DNA of 64,000 nucleotides. It comes from Paraoerskovia sediminicola. GTDB taxonomy: Bacteria; Actinomycetota; Actinomycetes; Actinomycetales; Cellulomonadaceae. Every line of letters starts with the position of its first letter. Within the stretch, counting starts at the first letter, position 1. The stretch spans positions 372,001-436,000 of the forward strand of contig NZ_AP027729.1 in the NCBI RefSeq assembly GCF_030296575.1. Direction: 5' to 3'. The position numbers were made by a program, and so were the translations under genes. Below are positions 44,732 to 54,910 of this stretch, piece by piece. The notes beneath the pieces are model-generated. The model ran no database searches. It had not been told where the DNA came from and saw only the letters and a program-made list of their open reading frames with translations.

Positions 44732-45891
44732 GCGACCAGCCCCAGGTCCCGCGCGATGATCATGAGCTGGACCTCGGTCGTGCCCTCCCCGACCTCGAGG
44801 ACCTTCGAGTCGCGGTAGTGGCGCGCGACCGGGTTCTCGTTGAGGAACCCGTAGCCGCCGAAGATCTGCGACGCGTCACGGGCGTTGGCCATCGCGGCCT
44901 CGCTGCTGACGAGCTTCGCGATCGACGCCTCGGTCTTGAAGGGCCGCCCGTGGACGATCCGCTGCGCCGCGTCCTGGTAGCACAGGCGAGCCTGGTGCAC
45001 CCGGGCCTGCATGCGCGCGATCGTGAAGGCCACGTGCTGGTTCGAGCCGATCGACCGGCCGAACACCTCGCGCGTCGACGCGTACCGCACGGCCTCCTCG
45101 AGGCAACCCTGCGCGGCTCCCGTGGCGAGGGCGGCGAAGGCCACGCGGCCCTCGTCGAGCACCTCGAGGAAGTTCGCGTACCCGCGGCCCCGCTCGCCCA
45201 GCAGGTTCGCCTCAGGGACGCGCACGTCGTCGAACGCGAGGGGGTGGGTGTCCGACGTGTGCCAGCCGACCTTGTCGTAGGCGGGGCCGACCGTGAACCC
45301 CGGCGTGCCCGAGGGGACGAGCAGGCAGGAGAGCTCGGGCGCGGTGCTCCCGTCCGACCGCACGCGCTCGCCCGTGACGGCCGTGACCGTGACGACGCTG
45401 GTGATGGGCGTCCCTGAGTTGGTGATGAACTGCTTGGTCCCGTCGACGCGCCACTCGCCGTCCTCCAGCACGGCGGTCGTGCGGGTGGCCCCGGCGTCCG
45501 ATCCCGCCTCCGCCTCGGTGAGCCCGAACGCCGCGAGCGCGCGACCCGTGAGCAGGTCGGGCAGCCAGCGCTCCTGCTGCTCGGGCGTCCCGTGCCGCAC
45601 GATGGGCATGATCCCGAGGCCGACGCCGGCCTCGAGCGTGACGGCGATCGACTGGTCGACGCGGGCGAGCGCCTCGACCGCGAGGCACAGCGACAGGTAG
45701 TCCTTGCCGCCGCCGCCCAGGTCCTCGGGGAACGGCAGGCCGAAGAGTCCGAGGTCGCCCATCCCGGCGATGATCTCCAGCGGCAGCCGCCGCTCGGTGT
45801 CGTACCGGTACGCGGCCGGGGCGACGACGTCGTCCGCGAACTCGCGCACGGTCGCGGCGAGCTTCTCCTGCTCGGCGGTGAGCTCGGTCAT
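44728..45891 (-). CDS. Acyl-CoA dehydrogenase (probable isovaleryl/branched acyl-CoA dehydrogenase)
   Basis: 387 aa FAD enzyme that oxidises an acyl-CoA at C2-C3 and passes electrons to ETF. Family signatures: [37 protein letters not shown] and the C-terminal [21 protein letters not shown]. The general base is probably Glu364 within [12 protein letters not shown], as in short-chain and isobutyryl-type enzymes; isovaleryl enzymes keep it elsewhere, so chain specificity is open. In the operon it fits between BCKDH and the carboxylase. ATG 45891 overlaps the carboxylase stop by one base (TGATG). Confidence 0.9.
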   Translation of the reverse strand: MTELTAEQEKLAATVREFADDVVAPAAYRYDTERRLPLEIIAGMGDLGLFGLPFPEDLGGGGKDYLSLCLAVEALARVDQSIAVTLEAGVGLGIMPIVRHGTPEQQERWLPDLLTGRALAAFGLTEAEAGSDAGATRTTAVLEDGEWRVDGTKQFITNSGTPITSVVTVTAVTGERVRSDGSTAPELSCLLVPSGTPGFTVGPAYDKVGWHTSDTHPLAFDDVRVPEANLLGERGRGYANFLEVLDEGRVAFAALATGAAQGCLEEAVRYASTREVFGRSIGSNQHVAFTIARMQARVHQARLCYQDAAQRIVHGRPFKTEASIAKLVSSEAAMANARDASQIFGGYGFLNENPVARHYRDSKVLEVGEGTTEVQLMIIARDLGLVA

Positions 45892-48001
45892 CAGGACTCT
45901 CCTTCGGGGGTGGCGGCAGGGTGGACGACGGCGACGACCTGGTCGGCGCGGACGAGGTCGCCCACGCGCGCGCTCAGGCTGACCGTCCCGGCGTGCGGGG
46001 CGAGGAGGCGGCGCTCCATCTTCATGGCCTCGACGGTGAGGAGGGTGGCCCCTGCGGGGACGTCGTCGCCGTCGTCGACGTCGACCGCGACGACCGTGCC
46101 CGGCATCGCCGAGCGGACCTCCGGGTCCGTGGCGGACGACGGCCGGCCCCGCGCCGCTCGTGCGGCGGCCTCGGTCTCCGCGCGCGACGGCACGGCGAGA
46201 CGCACGGCTCGCCCCGCGCGGAAGACGTGCACCATCCCTTCGTGGAGCGCGACGCGCACCGGCTCGCCGACCCCGTCGACCGTCAGGCGCCGCAGGCCGG
46301 TCGGTCCTGGCCCGGGTGCGGGTGCGGGTGTCAGCACGCAGCGCCGCGGGTCGTCGCCGTCCACCGAGACGAGCAGCAGATCGTGCCCGACGACGCGGCC
46401 CACGTCGTCGACGTCCGGTGCCACGAGAACCACGTGGTCGCGGCCGACGTCGTCTCGGACGACCGTGCGGCGCGGCGCGGGGGCCGCCGCCGCGCGCCAG
46501 CCGTCGAGCGCCCACGGGTCGCGCGCCGTCCCGCTCCCTGTCGTCGCCAGCGCCGCGACCACCAGGTCTGCGGCGGTCGCCACGGCCTCGCCCTCGACGC
46601 CCGTCGCGACGGCGTCGACGATGCCGGTGTGCAGCCGGCCCGCGACGACCTCGTCGTCGGCGAGCAGCGTCCGCAGGAACCCCACGTTCGTGTCGACCCC
46701 GAGCACGACGGTCTCCGCGAGCGCCCGGTCCAGGCGGGCGAGCGCCTCGTCGCGGTCGCCGCCGTGGGCGACGACCTTCGCGAGCATCGGGTCGTAGTGA
46801 CCGGTGACCTCATCGCCCTCGCGGAGCCCCGAGTCGACGCGCACCCCGGGACCGGTCGGCTCGTCGAGCACGAGCACCGTCCCGGTCGCGGGGACGAAGC
46901 CCCGCCCGGGCGCCTCCGCGTAGACCCGTGCCTCGATCGCGTGCCCGCGCAGGCGGACGTCGTCCTGCCCGAACGCGAGCGGCTGCCCTGCGGCGACCCG
47001 CAGCTGGGCCTCGACGAGGTCGAGCCCGGTCACCGCCTCGGTCACCGGGTGCTCGACCTGGAGGCGGGTGTTCATCTCGATGAACCAGGCGGTCGCCGGG
47101 TCGTCGGCGGGCACGAGGAGCTCGACGGTCCCCGCGCCGACGTACCCGACGCTGCGGGCCACGTCGCACGCGAGGGCGCCGAGCCGCTCGCGGTGCGCGG
47201 CGCCGTCGGCCAGACCGGCGAACAGGGCGGACGGCGCCTCCTCGACCACCTTCTGGTGGCGACGCTGCAGCGAGCACTCGCGCTCCCCCAGGTGGACCAC
47301 GTGGCCGTGGGTGTCGGCGAGCACCTGCACCTCGATGTGCCGGGGCCGCTCGACGAGCCGTTCGAGCAGGAGGGAGTCGTCACCGAACGACGCCGCCGCC
47401 ACGCGGCGCGCGGAGCGCAGCGCCCCGGGGAGGTCGGACGACGTCGCGACGACCTCCATCCCCTTGCCCCCTCCCCTGCCGCGGGCTTCACGAGCAGCGG
47501 GAACCCGACGTCGGCGGCGCGGGCGGCCAGCGCGTGGTCGTCGAGGCCGGGCTCGTCGGTGCCCGGCACCACGGGGACGCCCGCGCTCGCGACGCGCTGC
47601 TTCGCCGCGATCTTGTCGGCCATCACCTCGAGCGCCTCGACGCCCGGGCCCACGAAGACGATCCCGGCCGCCGCGCACGCCCTGGCGAGCGTCGGGCTCT
47701 CGCTCAGGAACCCGTAGCCGGGGTGGATCGCCTCGGCCCCGGTGGCGACCGCGGCAGCGACCACCGCGTCGACGTCGAGGTAGCTCTGCGCCGCGGGCGC
47801 CGGGCCGAGGCGCACCGCGACGTCTGCGAGCGCGACGTGCCGCGCTCCTGCGTCGGCGTCGGAGTGCACGGCGACCGAGCGGACGCCCAGGCGCCGGAGC
47901 GTGCCGATGACGCGGCACGCGATCTCGCCGCGGTTCGCGACGAGGACGGTCGAGAAGGGGCGGGGGCCCGACTGACTCGGCACAGGTGTCGGCACGGCCA
48001 T
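45891..48001 (-). CDS. accA1: Acyl-CoA carboxylase alpha chain (biotin carboxylase plus biotin carrier), probably methylcrotonyl-CoA type; frameshift near 47474
   Basis: About 703 aa after repair. The biotin carboxylase domain (about 15-460) has [25 protein letters not shown], the ATP-grasp Gly-rich loop ([14 protein letters not shown] once one G is restored at 47473-47476), GECS-type [11 protein letters not shown] and [14 protein letters not shown]. The C-terminal biotinyl domain has EAMKM with the biotinylated Lys. With the adjacent beta chain it should carboxylate methylcrotonyl-CoA in leucine breakdown; acetyl/propionyl-CoA cannot be excluded from sequence. The ATG overlaps the beta-chain stop (TGATG). 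Confidence 0.9.
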
Positions 48002-49559
48002 CACATCCGGAACAGGCCGAAGCCCGGGTCGGGCAGCGGGGAGCGTGCGCAGACGGCGAGCGCGAGCCCGAGGACGCGGCGGGTGTCGAGCGGGTCGAGG
48101 ATCCCGTCGTCCCACATCCGCGCGGTCGCGTGGTACGGGTCGCCCCGGTCCTCGTACTCCTGGTCGATCCTGTCGCGGAAGGCGGCCTCGTCGTCGTCCG
48201 ACCACTCCTCCTCCCGCTCGGCGAGCTGGTCGCGGCGGACCGTGGCGAGCACGGCGGCGGCCTGCCGGCCGCCCATCACGGAGATGCGGCTCGCGGGCCA
48301 GGACCACAGGAACCTCGGCGAGTACGCGCGCCCGCACATCGAGTAGTTGCCCGCGCCGAACGACCCGCCGACGATCACGGTGAGCTTGGGGACCCGCGTC
48401 GTGGCGACAGCGGTGACCATCTTGGCGCCGTCCTTGGCGATCCCCCGGCCTCCGCGTCGCGGCCGACGAGGAACCCCGAGACGTTCTGCAGGAACAGCAG
48501 CGGCACCCCGCGCTGGTCGCAGAGCTCGACGAAGTGCGCGCCCTTGAGCGCCGACGCCCCGAGGAGGACGCCGTTGTTCGCGACGATGCCGACCGGGTGG
48601 CCGTGGATCCGCGCGAAGCCGGTGACGAGCGTCTGCCCGTACTCGGCCTTGAACTCGTCGAACCGGGACCCGTCGACGAGCCGGACGACGATCTCGCGCG
48701 CGTCGTACAGCTCCTGGACGTCGGTCGGAACGACCTCGTACAGCGACTGCGGGTCCACGGTCGGCTCCTGCGGCTCGAGGACCTCCCACGCCGGCGCGGG
48801 GTCCGGGGGCAGGGTCGCCACGATGTGCCGCACCCGCTCGAGCGCGTCCGCGTCGTCGTCCGCGAGGTGGTCGACCACGCCGGACCGGCGGGCGTGGAGC
48901 TCGCCGCCGCCCAGCTCCTCCGCCGTCACGACCTCGCCGATCGCTGCCCGCACGAGCGGCGGCCCACCGAGGAACACGGTCCCCTGACCGCGCACGATCA
49001 CCGACTCGTCGCTCATCGCCGGGACGTACGCGCCCCCGGCCGTGCACGAGCCGAGCACCGCGGAGATCTGCGCGATCCCGGCCGCCGAGAGCCTCGCCTG
49101 CTGGTAGAAGATCCGTCCGAAGTGGTCGCGGTCCGGGAACACCTCGTCCTGCATGGGCAGGAACGCCCCGCCGGAGTCGACCAGGTACACGCACGGGAGC
49201 CGGTTCTCGAGCGCGATCTCCTGGGCGCGCAGGTGCTTCTTCACCGTCATCGGGTAGTACGTGCCGCCCTTGACCGTCGCGTCGTTGCAGACCACCATCA
49301 CCTGGCGCCCGACGACGAGCCCGATCCCCGCGACGACCCCCGCACCCGGGGCGCCGCCGTCGTACATCCCGTACGCCGCGAGCGGGGCGACCTCCAGGAA
49401 CGGGCTCCCCTCGTCGAGGAGCCGGTCGACCCGGTCGCGCGGCAGGAGCTTGCCGCGCGCGACGTGCTTCTCGCGGGCGCGCTCCGGCCCGCCGCGCGCC
49501 GCGTCGGCCAGCCGACGGCGCAGCGTGTCGGCCAGCGCGCGCTGCGACGACCCGGTCAT
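48001..49559 (-). CDS. accD1: Acyl-CoA carboxylase beta chain (carboxyltransferase); frameshift near 48444
   Basis: About 519 aa crotonase-fold carboxyltransferase. Seen: [56 protein letters not shown] and, after one G is restored at 48442-48446, [14 protein letters not shown] and [22 protein letters not shown]. The Gly-Gly-Ser-Phe-Gly-Ala-Gly-Asn and Ala-Tyr-Ser-Pro-Arg-Phe motifs are typical of methylcrotonyl-CoA carboxylase beta chains. Overlaps E2 (ATGA) and the alpha chain. Confidence 0.9.
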
Positions 49560-50996
49560 GGCCGACCCACCAGGAGGGAGAGGGTCGGGTCCTCGAGGAG
49601 AGCGCCGACGTCCGCCAGGAACCGGGCGGCCTGCTCGCCGTCGACCACCCGGTGGTCGAACGTCAGCCCGAGGGTCAGGACGTCGCGCAGAGCCACCTGC
49701 CCCTCGTGCTCCCACGGCCGACGCCGTACCGCGCCGAGCCCGAGGATCGCGGCCTGGCCGGGGACCAGGATCGGCGTCCCGGCGTCGACCCCGAAGACGC
49801 CCACGTTCGTGATGGTGAAGGTGCCGCCGCGCAGCCGCTCGGGCGCCGTCCGGCCCTCGCGCGCCGTCGCGACGAGGTCCGCGAGCGCCGCCGCGAGGTC
49901 GGGGAGGGCGAGGGCGTCGGCGTCCGGGAGGTGCGGGACGACGAGACCACGCTCGGTCGCGACGGCGACGCCCAGGTCGACGTACCCGTGCTCGACGATC
50001 GACGCCGCGCCGTCGTCGTCCTCTGCTGCGTCCCACCGGCTGTTGACCGCCGGGTGGCGCGCAGCGAGGACGCACACGCAGCGCGCGACGAGCGCGAGCA
50101 GGAGACCCGCGCCTCGCCCGCGAGCGGGTGCCCCCGCCACCGGTCCAGCGCGGCCGACGTCGCCGTCGCGTCGACGGTGAGGAAGACGGTCGCCTGGGGC
50201 GCGGACGCGACGCTGGCGACCATGGCCTCGGCGGTGCTGCGGCGGACGCCGCGCACGGGGGTCCGGTGCTGGGGACGGGTGGCTGGAAGGCCCTGGCGGG
50301 CGGCGGGAGCGCTCTGGCGGGCGGCGGGAGGGCCCTGGCGGGTGGTGGGAAGACTCCCGTGGTGGCTGACGCATGCGAGGACGTCGTCCCGCATGACCAG
50401 CCCGTCGGGCCCCGACCCGTCGATCCGCTCGATGTGCACGCCCAGGTGCCGCGCAAGCGCTCGGACCGGCGGTGTGGAGCGGGGTCGCTCGCCCGGCTGC
50501 TCGTCCTGGCGATCGTCACGGTGCTCGCTCCGGTGCGCGCTGACCCCTGCCCCGGTCTGCGGCGCCGACGTGCGCGCCGCGGTCCGTGCCGTCGTGCTGC
50601 CTCTGCGCGCGCGCCGGGCCGGGCGGCCCAGCCGCTCCGGGCGTGCGCCGTAGCCGACGAGGTTCGGCGGGGCCGGGTCGTCCTCCGGCTCAGGCACAGG
50701 CTCCGGACCGGGTGCGGGTTCGGGTTCCCGCTCGTCGTCCCGCTCGTTCTCCGCGTCCTCGACCTCGAACGTCACCAGCGGGTCGCCGACGTTCACGGTC
50801 TCGCCCTCGCGGGCGTGGAGCGCCGCGACCGTCCCCGCGAACGGCGAGGGAGGTCGACGAGGGCCTTGGCGGTCTCCACCTCGGCGAGCACCTCGTTGAG
50901 GTCGACGTGGTCGCCGGCGGCGACGCACCAGCGCACGACGTCCGACTCGGTCAGGCCTTCACCGAGGTCGGGCAGACGGAACTCCTGCGTGCTCAT
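49556..50996 (-). CDS. bkdC: Branched-chain keto acid dehydrogenase E2 (dihydrolipoamide acyltransferase); frameshifts near 50105 and 50849
   Basis: About 480 aa after repair. The lipoyl domain has the lipoylated Lys44 in [16 protein letters not shown]. Pro/Arg/Glu-rich linkers flank an E3/E1-binding domain ([21 protein letters not shown]), and the catalytic domain has the active-site TFDHRVVDG near the C-terminus. Missing bases: one G in GGG 50848-50850 (plus strand) and one near 50100-50110. The linker before the catalytic core carries three 7-residue repeats (RQG/S-P-A-A). It overlaps E1 beta and accD by ATGA. Confidence 0.88.
50288..50350 (-). repeat. 21-nt repeat x3 in the E2 linker
   Basis: Three near-identical 21-nt units, sharing CTGGCGGGCGGCGGGAG at 50293, 50314 and 50335 (the last with changes), encode heptads in the flexible linker before the E2 catalytic domain. 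Confidence 0.85.
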
Positions 50997-52084
50997 CGCG
51001 TCGCCACCCCGCCTCGGCCGAGCACCCGGTCCACGCCGTCGAGGATCCGGTCGAGGTCGGGCAGGTGGTGCTGCTCGAGCCGGGCCGGCGGGTACGGGAC
51101 GTCGTGGCCGGTCACCCGCAAAGGCGCCGCCTCGAGGTGCTCGAAGCACCGCTCGGTCACCGTCGCGGCGATCTCGGCCCCGAGCCCGCACGTCCGCGCG
51201 GCCTCGTGCGTGACCACGAGGCGGCCGGTGCGACGCACCGACGCGGCCACGGTCGCGTGGTCGATCGGTGACAGCGAGCGCAGGTCGACGACCTCGATCG
51301 AGACCCCCTCGTCCGCGGCGGCCGAGGCGGCGTCGAGCGCGGTCCCGACGAGCCCGCCCCAGGTCACGAGGGTCACGTCGGTGCCCGTGCGCAGGACCCG
51401 GGCGGCGTCCATGGGGAGCGCGGCGTCGAGCTCGATCGCCTCGTCGACCTCGCCCTTGACGTGGTACCGCCGCTTGGGCTCGAAGAAGATCACCGGGTCG
51501 TCGCAGGCGATCGCCTGCCGCAGCACCGTGCACGCGTCCTGCGGGTCGGCGACCGAGACGACGCGCAGGCCAGCGGTGTGGGCGAAGTACGCCTCGGGCG
51601 ACTCGGAGTGGTGCTCCGCGGCCCCGATCCCACCGCCCACCGGGATCCTGATCGTCACCGGCATGGGGACCCGACCCGCGGTGCGCGCGTGCATGCGGGC
51701 GAGCTGCGACACGATCTGGTCGAAGGTGACGTACACGAAGCCGTCGAACTGGATCTCGACGACCGGCCTGAACCCCCGGAACGCCATGCCGATCGCCGTC
51801 CCGACGATCCCCGACTCGGCGAGCGGGGTGTCCACGACGCGGTGTCGACCGAACTGCTCCTGGAGGCCGTCGGTCACCCGGTAGACGCCCCCGAGCCGGC
51901 CGATGTCCTCCCCGAGGAGAACGACCTTCTCGTCGTCCGACATGGCGCGGCGCAACCCCGCCCCGAGCGCCCGGGAGAGCGTCAGCGTCGAGACGGCGCG
52001 CCCGCTCGTCGCCTGGCCGGCGCCGCCCGGCCCGGTCGTCTCGGTCGTCCCGGTCGCCCTGCTCGTCACCGTCGCGCTGCTCAT
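50993..52084 (-). CDS. bkdB: Branched-chain keto acid dehydrogenase E1 beta subunit
   Basis: 363 aa transketolase-like beta chain: VVLLGEDIGRLGGVYRVT, RVVDTPLAESGIVGTAIGMA, EIQFDGFVYVTFDQI, GGGIGAAEHHSESPEAYFAHTAGL, FFEPKRRY. HHSESPE is typical of branched-chain rather than pyruvate E1. An extra 25-residue Thr/Gly-rich N-terminus is present from ATG 52084, which overlaps the E1 alpha stop (ATGA). Confidence 0.94.
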   Translation of the reverse strand: MSSATVTSRATGTTETTGPGGAGQATSGRAVSTLTLSRALGAGLRRAMSDDEKVVLLGEDIGRLGGVYRVTDGLQEQFGRHRVVDTPLAESGIVGTAIGMAFRGFRPVVEIQFDGFVYVTFDQIVSQLARMHARTAGRVPMPVTIRIPVGGGIGAAEHHSESPEAYFAHTAGLRVVSVADPQDACTVLRQAIACDDPVIFFEPKRRYHVKGEVDEAIELDAALPMDAARVLRTGTDVTLVTWGGLVGTALDAASAAADEGVSIEVVDLRSLSPIDHATVAASVRRTGRLVVTHEAARTCGLGAEIAATVTERCFEHLEAAPLRVTGHDVPYPPARLEQHHLPDLDRILDGVDRVLGRGGVATR

Positions 52085-53232
52085 GACTGTCCCTCCGTCA
52101 CGTCGTCGTCGACGAACCCGTCGAGGTATTGGGCGTACTCGGCTCGCTGGGCGGCGAGGCCCGCGTGCTCCTGCGCGTGGACGTGGTCGAAGACGGTGAG
52201 CGGGTCCGGGTCGCGCAACGCGGTGCAGCCCGCGCGGACCGCCGCCGCGGCTCGATCGGCCGCCTCCTGGACCCGCGACTCCTCGTCGTCGTCGAGCACC
52301 CCAGCGCCGCGCAGGTATGCGGCGAAGCGGTCGACGGGGTCGCGCCGCGCCCACGCCTCGACCTCGGCGGCGTCGCGGTAACGGGTCGGGTCGTCCGCGG
52401 TGGTGTGCGGGCCGCGGCGGTACGTGACGGCCTCGACGAACGTGGGGCCTCCTCCGGTGCGCGCCCGGTCGAGGGCCTCGCGCGTCACGGCGAGCACGGC
52501 CAGGACGTCGTTGCCGTCCACCCTGACACCGGGAATCCCGAAGCCGGCGGACCGGTCGACGAGCGGCACCCGGGACTGGAGGTCGACCGGCTCGGAGATC
52601 GCCCACTGGTTGTTCTGGCAGAAGAAGACGACGGGTGCCTGGTACGTGGCCGCGAAGACGAAGGACTCGTTGACGTCGCCCTGGCTCATGGCCCCGTCCC
52701 CGAGGTAGGCCACGGCGACGTCGAGGTCGGGGCCGTCAGGGTCGTCAGCGCCGGAAGCGTTCACGGCCTCGGTCAGCACCCCCATGGCGTACCCGGTCGC
52801 GTGCAGCGCCTGCGCGCCGATGATCACCTGGGGCGAGGCCATGCGCACAGCGGTGGGGTCCCACCCGCAGGCCGCGATGCCGCGCCAGACCCGCACGAGG
52901 TCGACCAGCTCGACCCCGCGGCAGTAGGCGACGGCGTGCTCGCGATAGCTCGAGAAGACGAAGTCGTCGGGTCGCAGCGCGCGTCCGGACCCGATCTGCG
53001 CGGCCTCCTGGCCGAGCAGGGGCGGCCAGAGCGCGAGCTCGCCCTGCCGCTGGAGGGCCGTGGCCTCCGCGTCGATGCGGCGCACGACGACCATGTCCTC
53101 GTACAGCCCGCGCAGGGCCGCCTCGTCGAGGTCCTCGAGCCACCTGTCGTGGTCGGGCGCCGCGTGGCGGGTGCCGTCCGCGTCGAGGAGCCGGGCCACG
53201 CCGTCGCTCGGCGGGGCGTCCGTGACCGTCAT
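52081..53232 (-). CDS. bkdA: Branched-chain keto acid dehydrogenase E1 alpha subunit
   Basis: 383 aa ThDP-binding alpha chain. Decarboxylates the keto acids of Leu, Ile and Val. The ThDP/Mg motif is GDGAMSQGDVNESFVFAATYQAPVVFFCQNNQ (GDG...NN pattern); SSYREHAVAYCRGV and the phosphorylation-loop region YRRGPHTTADDPTRYR are conserved. ATG 53232 follows GGAGGTGG. First gene of an eight-gene operon with all junctions overlapping or nearly so. Divergent from the Lrp-type regulator. Confidence 0.94.
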   Translation of the reverse strand: MTVTDAPPSDGVARLLDADGTRHAAPDHDRWLEDLDEAALRGLYEDMVVVRRIDAEATALQRQGELALWPPLLGQEAAQIGSGRALRPDDFVFSSYREHAVAYCRGVELVDLVRVWRGIAACGWDPTAVRMASPQVIIGAQALHATGYAMGVLTEAVNASGADDPDGPDLDVAVAYLGDGAMSQGDVNESFVFAATYQAPVVFFCQNNQWAISEPVDLQSRVPLVDRSAGFGIPGVRVDGNDVLAVLAVTREALDRARTGGGPTFVEAVTYRRGPHTTADDPTRYRDAAEVEAWARRDPVDRFAAYLRGAGVLDDDEESRVQEAADRAAAAVRAGCTALRDPDPLTVFDHVHAQEHAGLAAQRAEYAQYLDGFVDDDVTEGQS

Positions 53233-53335
53233 CGTCCACCTCCGGACCGTCCCCGGGACGCACCATCGCGCCCCGTACGAGGGAACGTAGACCCGCGGGA
53301 CGAACGGCACCAGAGACGATCCGTCGACCACGCAG

Positions 53336-53351
53336 TGTGATGCACGTCACC
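53336..53351. promoter_or_regulatory. CRP/GlxR-type site between bkdA and the Lrp gene
   Basis: TGTGA-n6-TCACC, one base from the CRP/GlxR consensus TGTGA-n6-TCACA. It covers the region between the expected -35 and the -10 of the Lrp gene, about 26 bp before its start, and lies about 104 bp upstream of bkdA. Confidence 0.6.
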
Positions 53352-53355
53352 GCGC

Positions 53356-53361
53356 TACCGT
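53356..53361 (+). promoter_or_regulatory. -10 hexamer TACCGT, leaderless arrangement
   Basis: TACCGT ends 7 nt before ATG 53369 of the Lrp-type regulator. Confidence 0.55.
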
Positions 53362-53368
53362 GAGCGAT

Positions 53369-53881
53369 ATGCGCAGCTACGACGACATCGACCTGGATCT
53401 CCTGAACGCGCTCGTGGAGGACCCGCGGGGCACGATCGTCGCCCTCGCGCAGCGTCTGCGGATCTCGCGCAACACCGTGCACGCGCGGCTCGCGCACCTC
53501 GAGCAGGACGGGGCCCTGCTCGAGCTCGACCGCCGCATCAGCCCGGAGTTCCTCGGCCATCCCCTGCAGGCGTTCATCGAGGTCGAGGTCCGGCAGAAGC
53601 ACCTGGCGCGGATCGTCGCGCGCATCGCGGAGATCCCCGAGGTCCTGCAGGCCCACGGGCACAGCGGCGCCGCCGACCTGCGCGTGCTCGTCGCCTGCCG
53701 CGACACCGACGACCTGTTCCGCACGGACGCCGCGATCCTCGGGATCGACGGGGTCCGGCGCACCCAGACGTCGCTGTCGATGGGCGAGCTGATCCCCTAC
53801 CGGGTGCGGCCGCTCATGGAGCGCGCTCGTCACCTGCTGCACGAGCAGGCTCCGCCGGGTCAGGCACCTCGAGGTCGGTGA
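53369..53881 (+). CDS. Lrp/AsnC-family transcriptional regulator (probable BkdR)
   Basis: 170 aa. An N-terminal HTH (DDIDLDLLNALVEDPRGTIVALAQRLRISRNTVHARLAHLEQDG) is followed by a RAM ligand domain (about 70-150). It diverges from the bkd operon, the usual place of a branched-chain-amino-acid-sensing Lrp regulator, so it likely controls bkdA. ATG 53369 is preferred to GTG 53360 because of the leaderless -10. Its last 68 bp overlap the 3' end of the convergent SURF1 gene. Confidence 0.88.
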   Translation: MRSYDDIDLDLLNALVEDPRGTIVALAQRLRISRNTVHARLAHLEQDGALLELDRRISPEFLGHPLQAFIEVEVRQKHLARIVARIAEIPEVLQAHGHSGAADLRVLVACRDTDDLFRTDAAILGIDGVRRTQTSLSMGELIPYRVRPLMERARHLLHEQAPPGQAPRGR

Positions 53882-54719
53882 TGCCCTTGCGCCCCGAGGC
53901 CTCGTCCTTCACGAGGCGCACCCAGAGCGCGACCGCGAAACCACCGAACAGGAACCACTGCAGCGCGTAGAACGCGTTGCGCAGGTCCAGCCCCTCGCCC
54001 CCGGAGACGGTGGGCCGCGGGAGCAGGGCGGGGCCGCCGTCCGACGCCGCGACCTGCTCGGGGTCGGAGGTGACGAGGACGCCGTACCCCGAGTAGATGG
54101 GCGGCCCCCACGCGTTGGCGAGGGTGGCGGTCGAGATGGCGTCGGTGTAGCCCTCGGGCAGCCCGCCGTCGCCCGCGGCCTCCCCCGCCTGGAGGTAGGC
54201 GGTCAACCGGACCGTGCCGGACGGCGGAGCGAGGGCCGGCCCGTCGAGGTCGGCCACCGTGACGTCCCCCGGCACCCAGCCCCGCACCACCGGGAGGACG
54301 GGCCTGCCCGAGAGGTCGGCCCACGACTCGCCCTGCGTGCCGTCGTCCGACACCCGCAGCGGGGTCAGGACGAGCGACCCCGGGACGCCGTCGAGGACGC
54401 GGTCGACCACGAGGAGCTGGCCGTCGGTCTCGTAGGTCCCCTCGACCCACGCCTGGCGGCCGACGAGCTCGCCGGGGAACCCCGACTGCGGGGGCAGCAC
54501 GGTCCCGAGCCCGACGGGGCCGGCGCTGGTGAGCTCCGCCGCGGCCTGCTTCTCGGCGAGCTCGCCGCGCTCCTGGGCGCGGTCGATCTGCCAGATCCCC
54601 AGCCGGGCGCACACGCCCGCCGCCACGAGGAAGATCACGAGGAGCGCGATCATCCGCGGCCTGGTCGCCACGGACCAGAACCCTCGGCGGGCCGTCGTGG
54701 TCTCGTCGAGGTCGGTCAC
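53814..54719 (-). CDS. SURF1-family protein (cytochrome oxidase assembly factor)
   Basis: 301 aa from GTG 54719. Two membrane helices (about 20-45, RMIALLVIFLVAAGVCARLGIWQ with the conserved LGxWQ, and about 245-270, RNAFYALQWFLFGGF) enclose a large extracytoplasmic loop with VEGTYE, PVVRGWVP and ISTATLANAWG. Helps heme a insertion and assembly of aa3-type oxidase; no oxidase genes are nearby. ATG 54740 is an alternative, but TACCGT 6 nt before GTG 54719 supports the shorter form. Confidence 0.88.
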   Translation of the reverse strand: MTDLDETTTARRGFWSVATRPRMIALLVIFLVAAGVCARLGIWQIDRAQERGELAEKQAAAELTSAGPVGLGTVLPPQSGFPGELVGRQAWVEGTYETDGQLLVVDRVLDGVPGSLVLTPLRVSDDGTQGESWADLSGRPVLPVVRGWVPGDVTVADLDGPALAPPSGTVRLTAYLQAGEAAGDGGLPEGYTDAISTATLANAWGPPIYSGYGVLVTSDPEQVAASDGGPALLPRPTVSGGEGLDLRNAFYALQWFLFGGFAVALWVRLVKDEASGRKGITDLEVPDPAEPARAAGDERAP

Positions 54720-54725
54720 GGCACC

Positions 54726-54731
54726 ACGGTA
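54726..54731 (-). promoter_or_regulatory. -10 hexamer TACCGT, leaderless arrangement
   Basis: Minus-strand TACCGT ends 6 nt before GTG 54719 of the SURF1 gene. Confidence 0.55.
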
Positions 54732-54816
54732 GTTGCGCATCCTGGACACTCGGAAACCGAGGTGCGTCACGAGGCGACACCATGACAGAAAGTTCCTGAG
54801 AGAAAGGAAATCAACG

Positions 54817-54838
54817 TCACACCGTTATCGGGGTGTGA
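54817..54838 (+). promoter_or_regulatory. Operator candidate TCACACC-n8-GGTGTGA upstream of phosphoketolase
   Basis: Perfect 7-bp inverted repeat with an 8-nt spacer, 73 nt before the xfp ATG, in a locally AT-richer stretch. It probably controls the xfp-pta-ackA operon; the binding protein is unknown. Confidence 0.5.
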
Positions 54839-54910
54839 GCGCGCGCACAAGGGTTGGCCATGCGGTTGTATGGGAAGCGCAAGGAGAACCCCGGCGTGCA
54901 GGAGCGTGCA

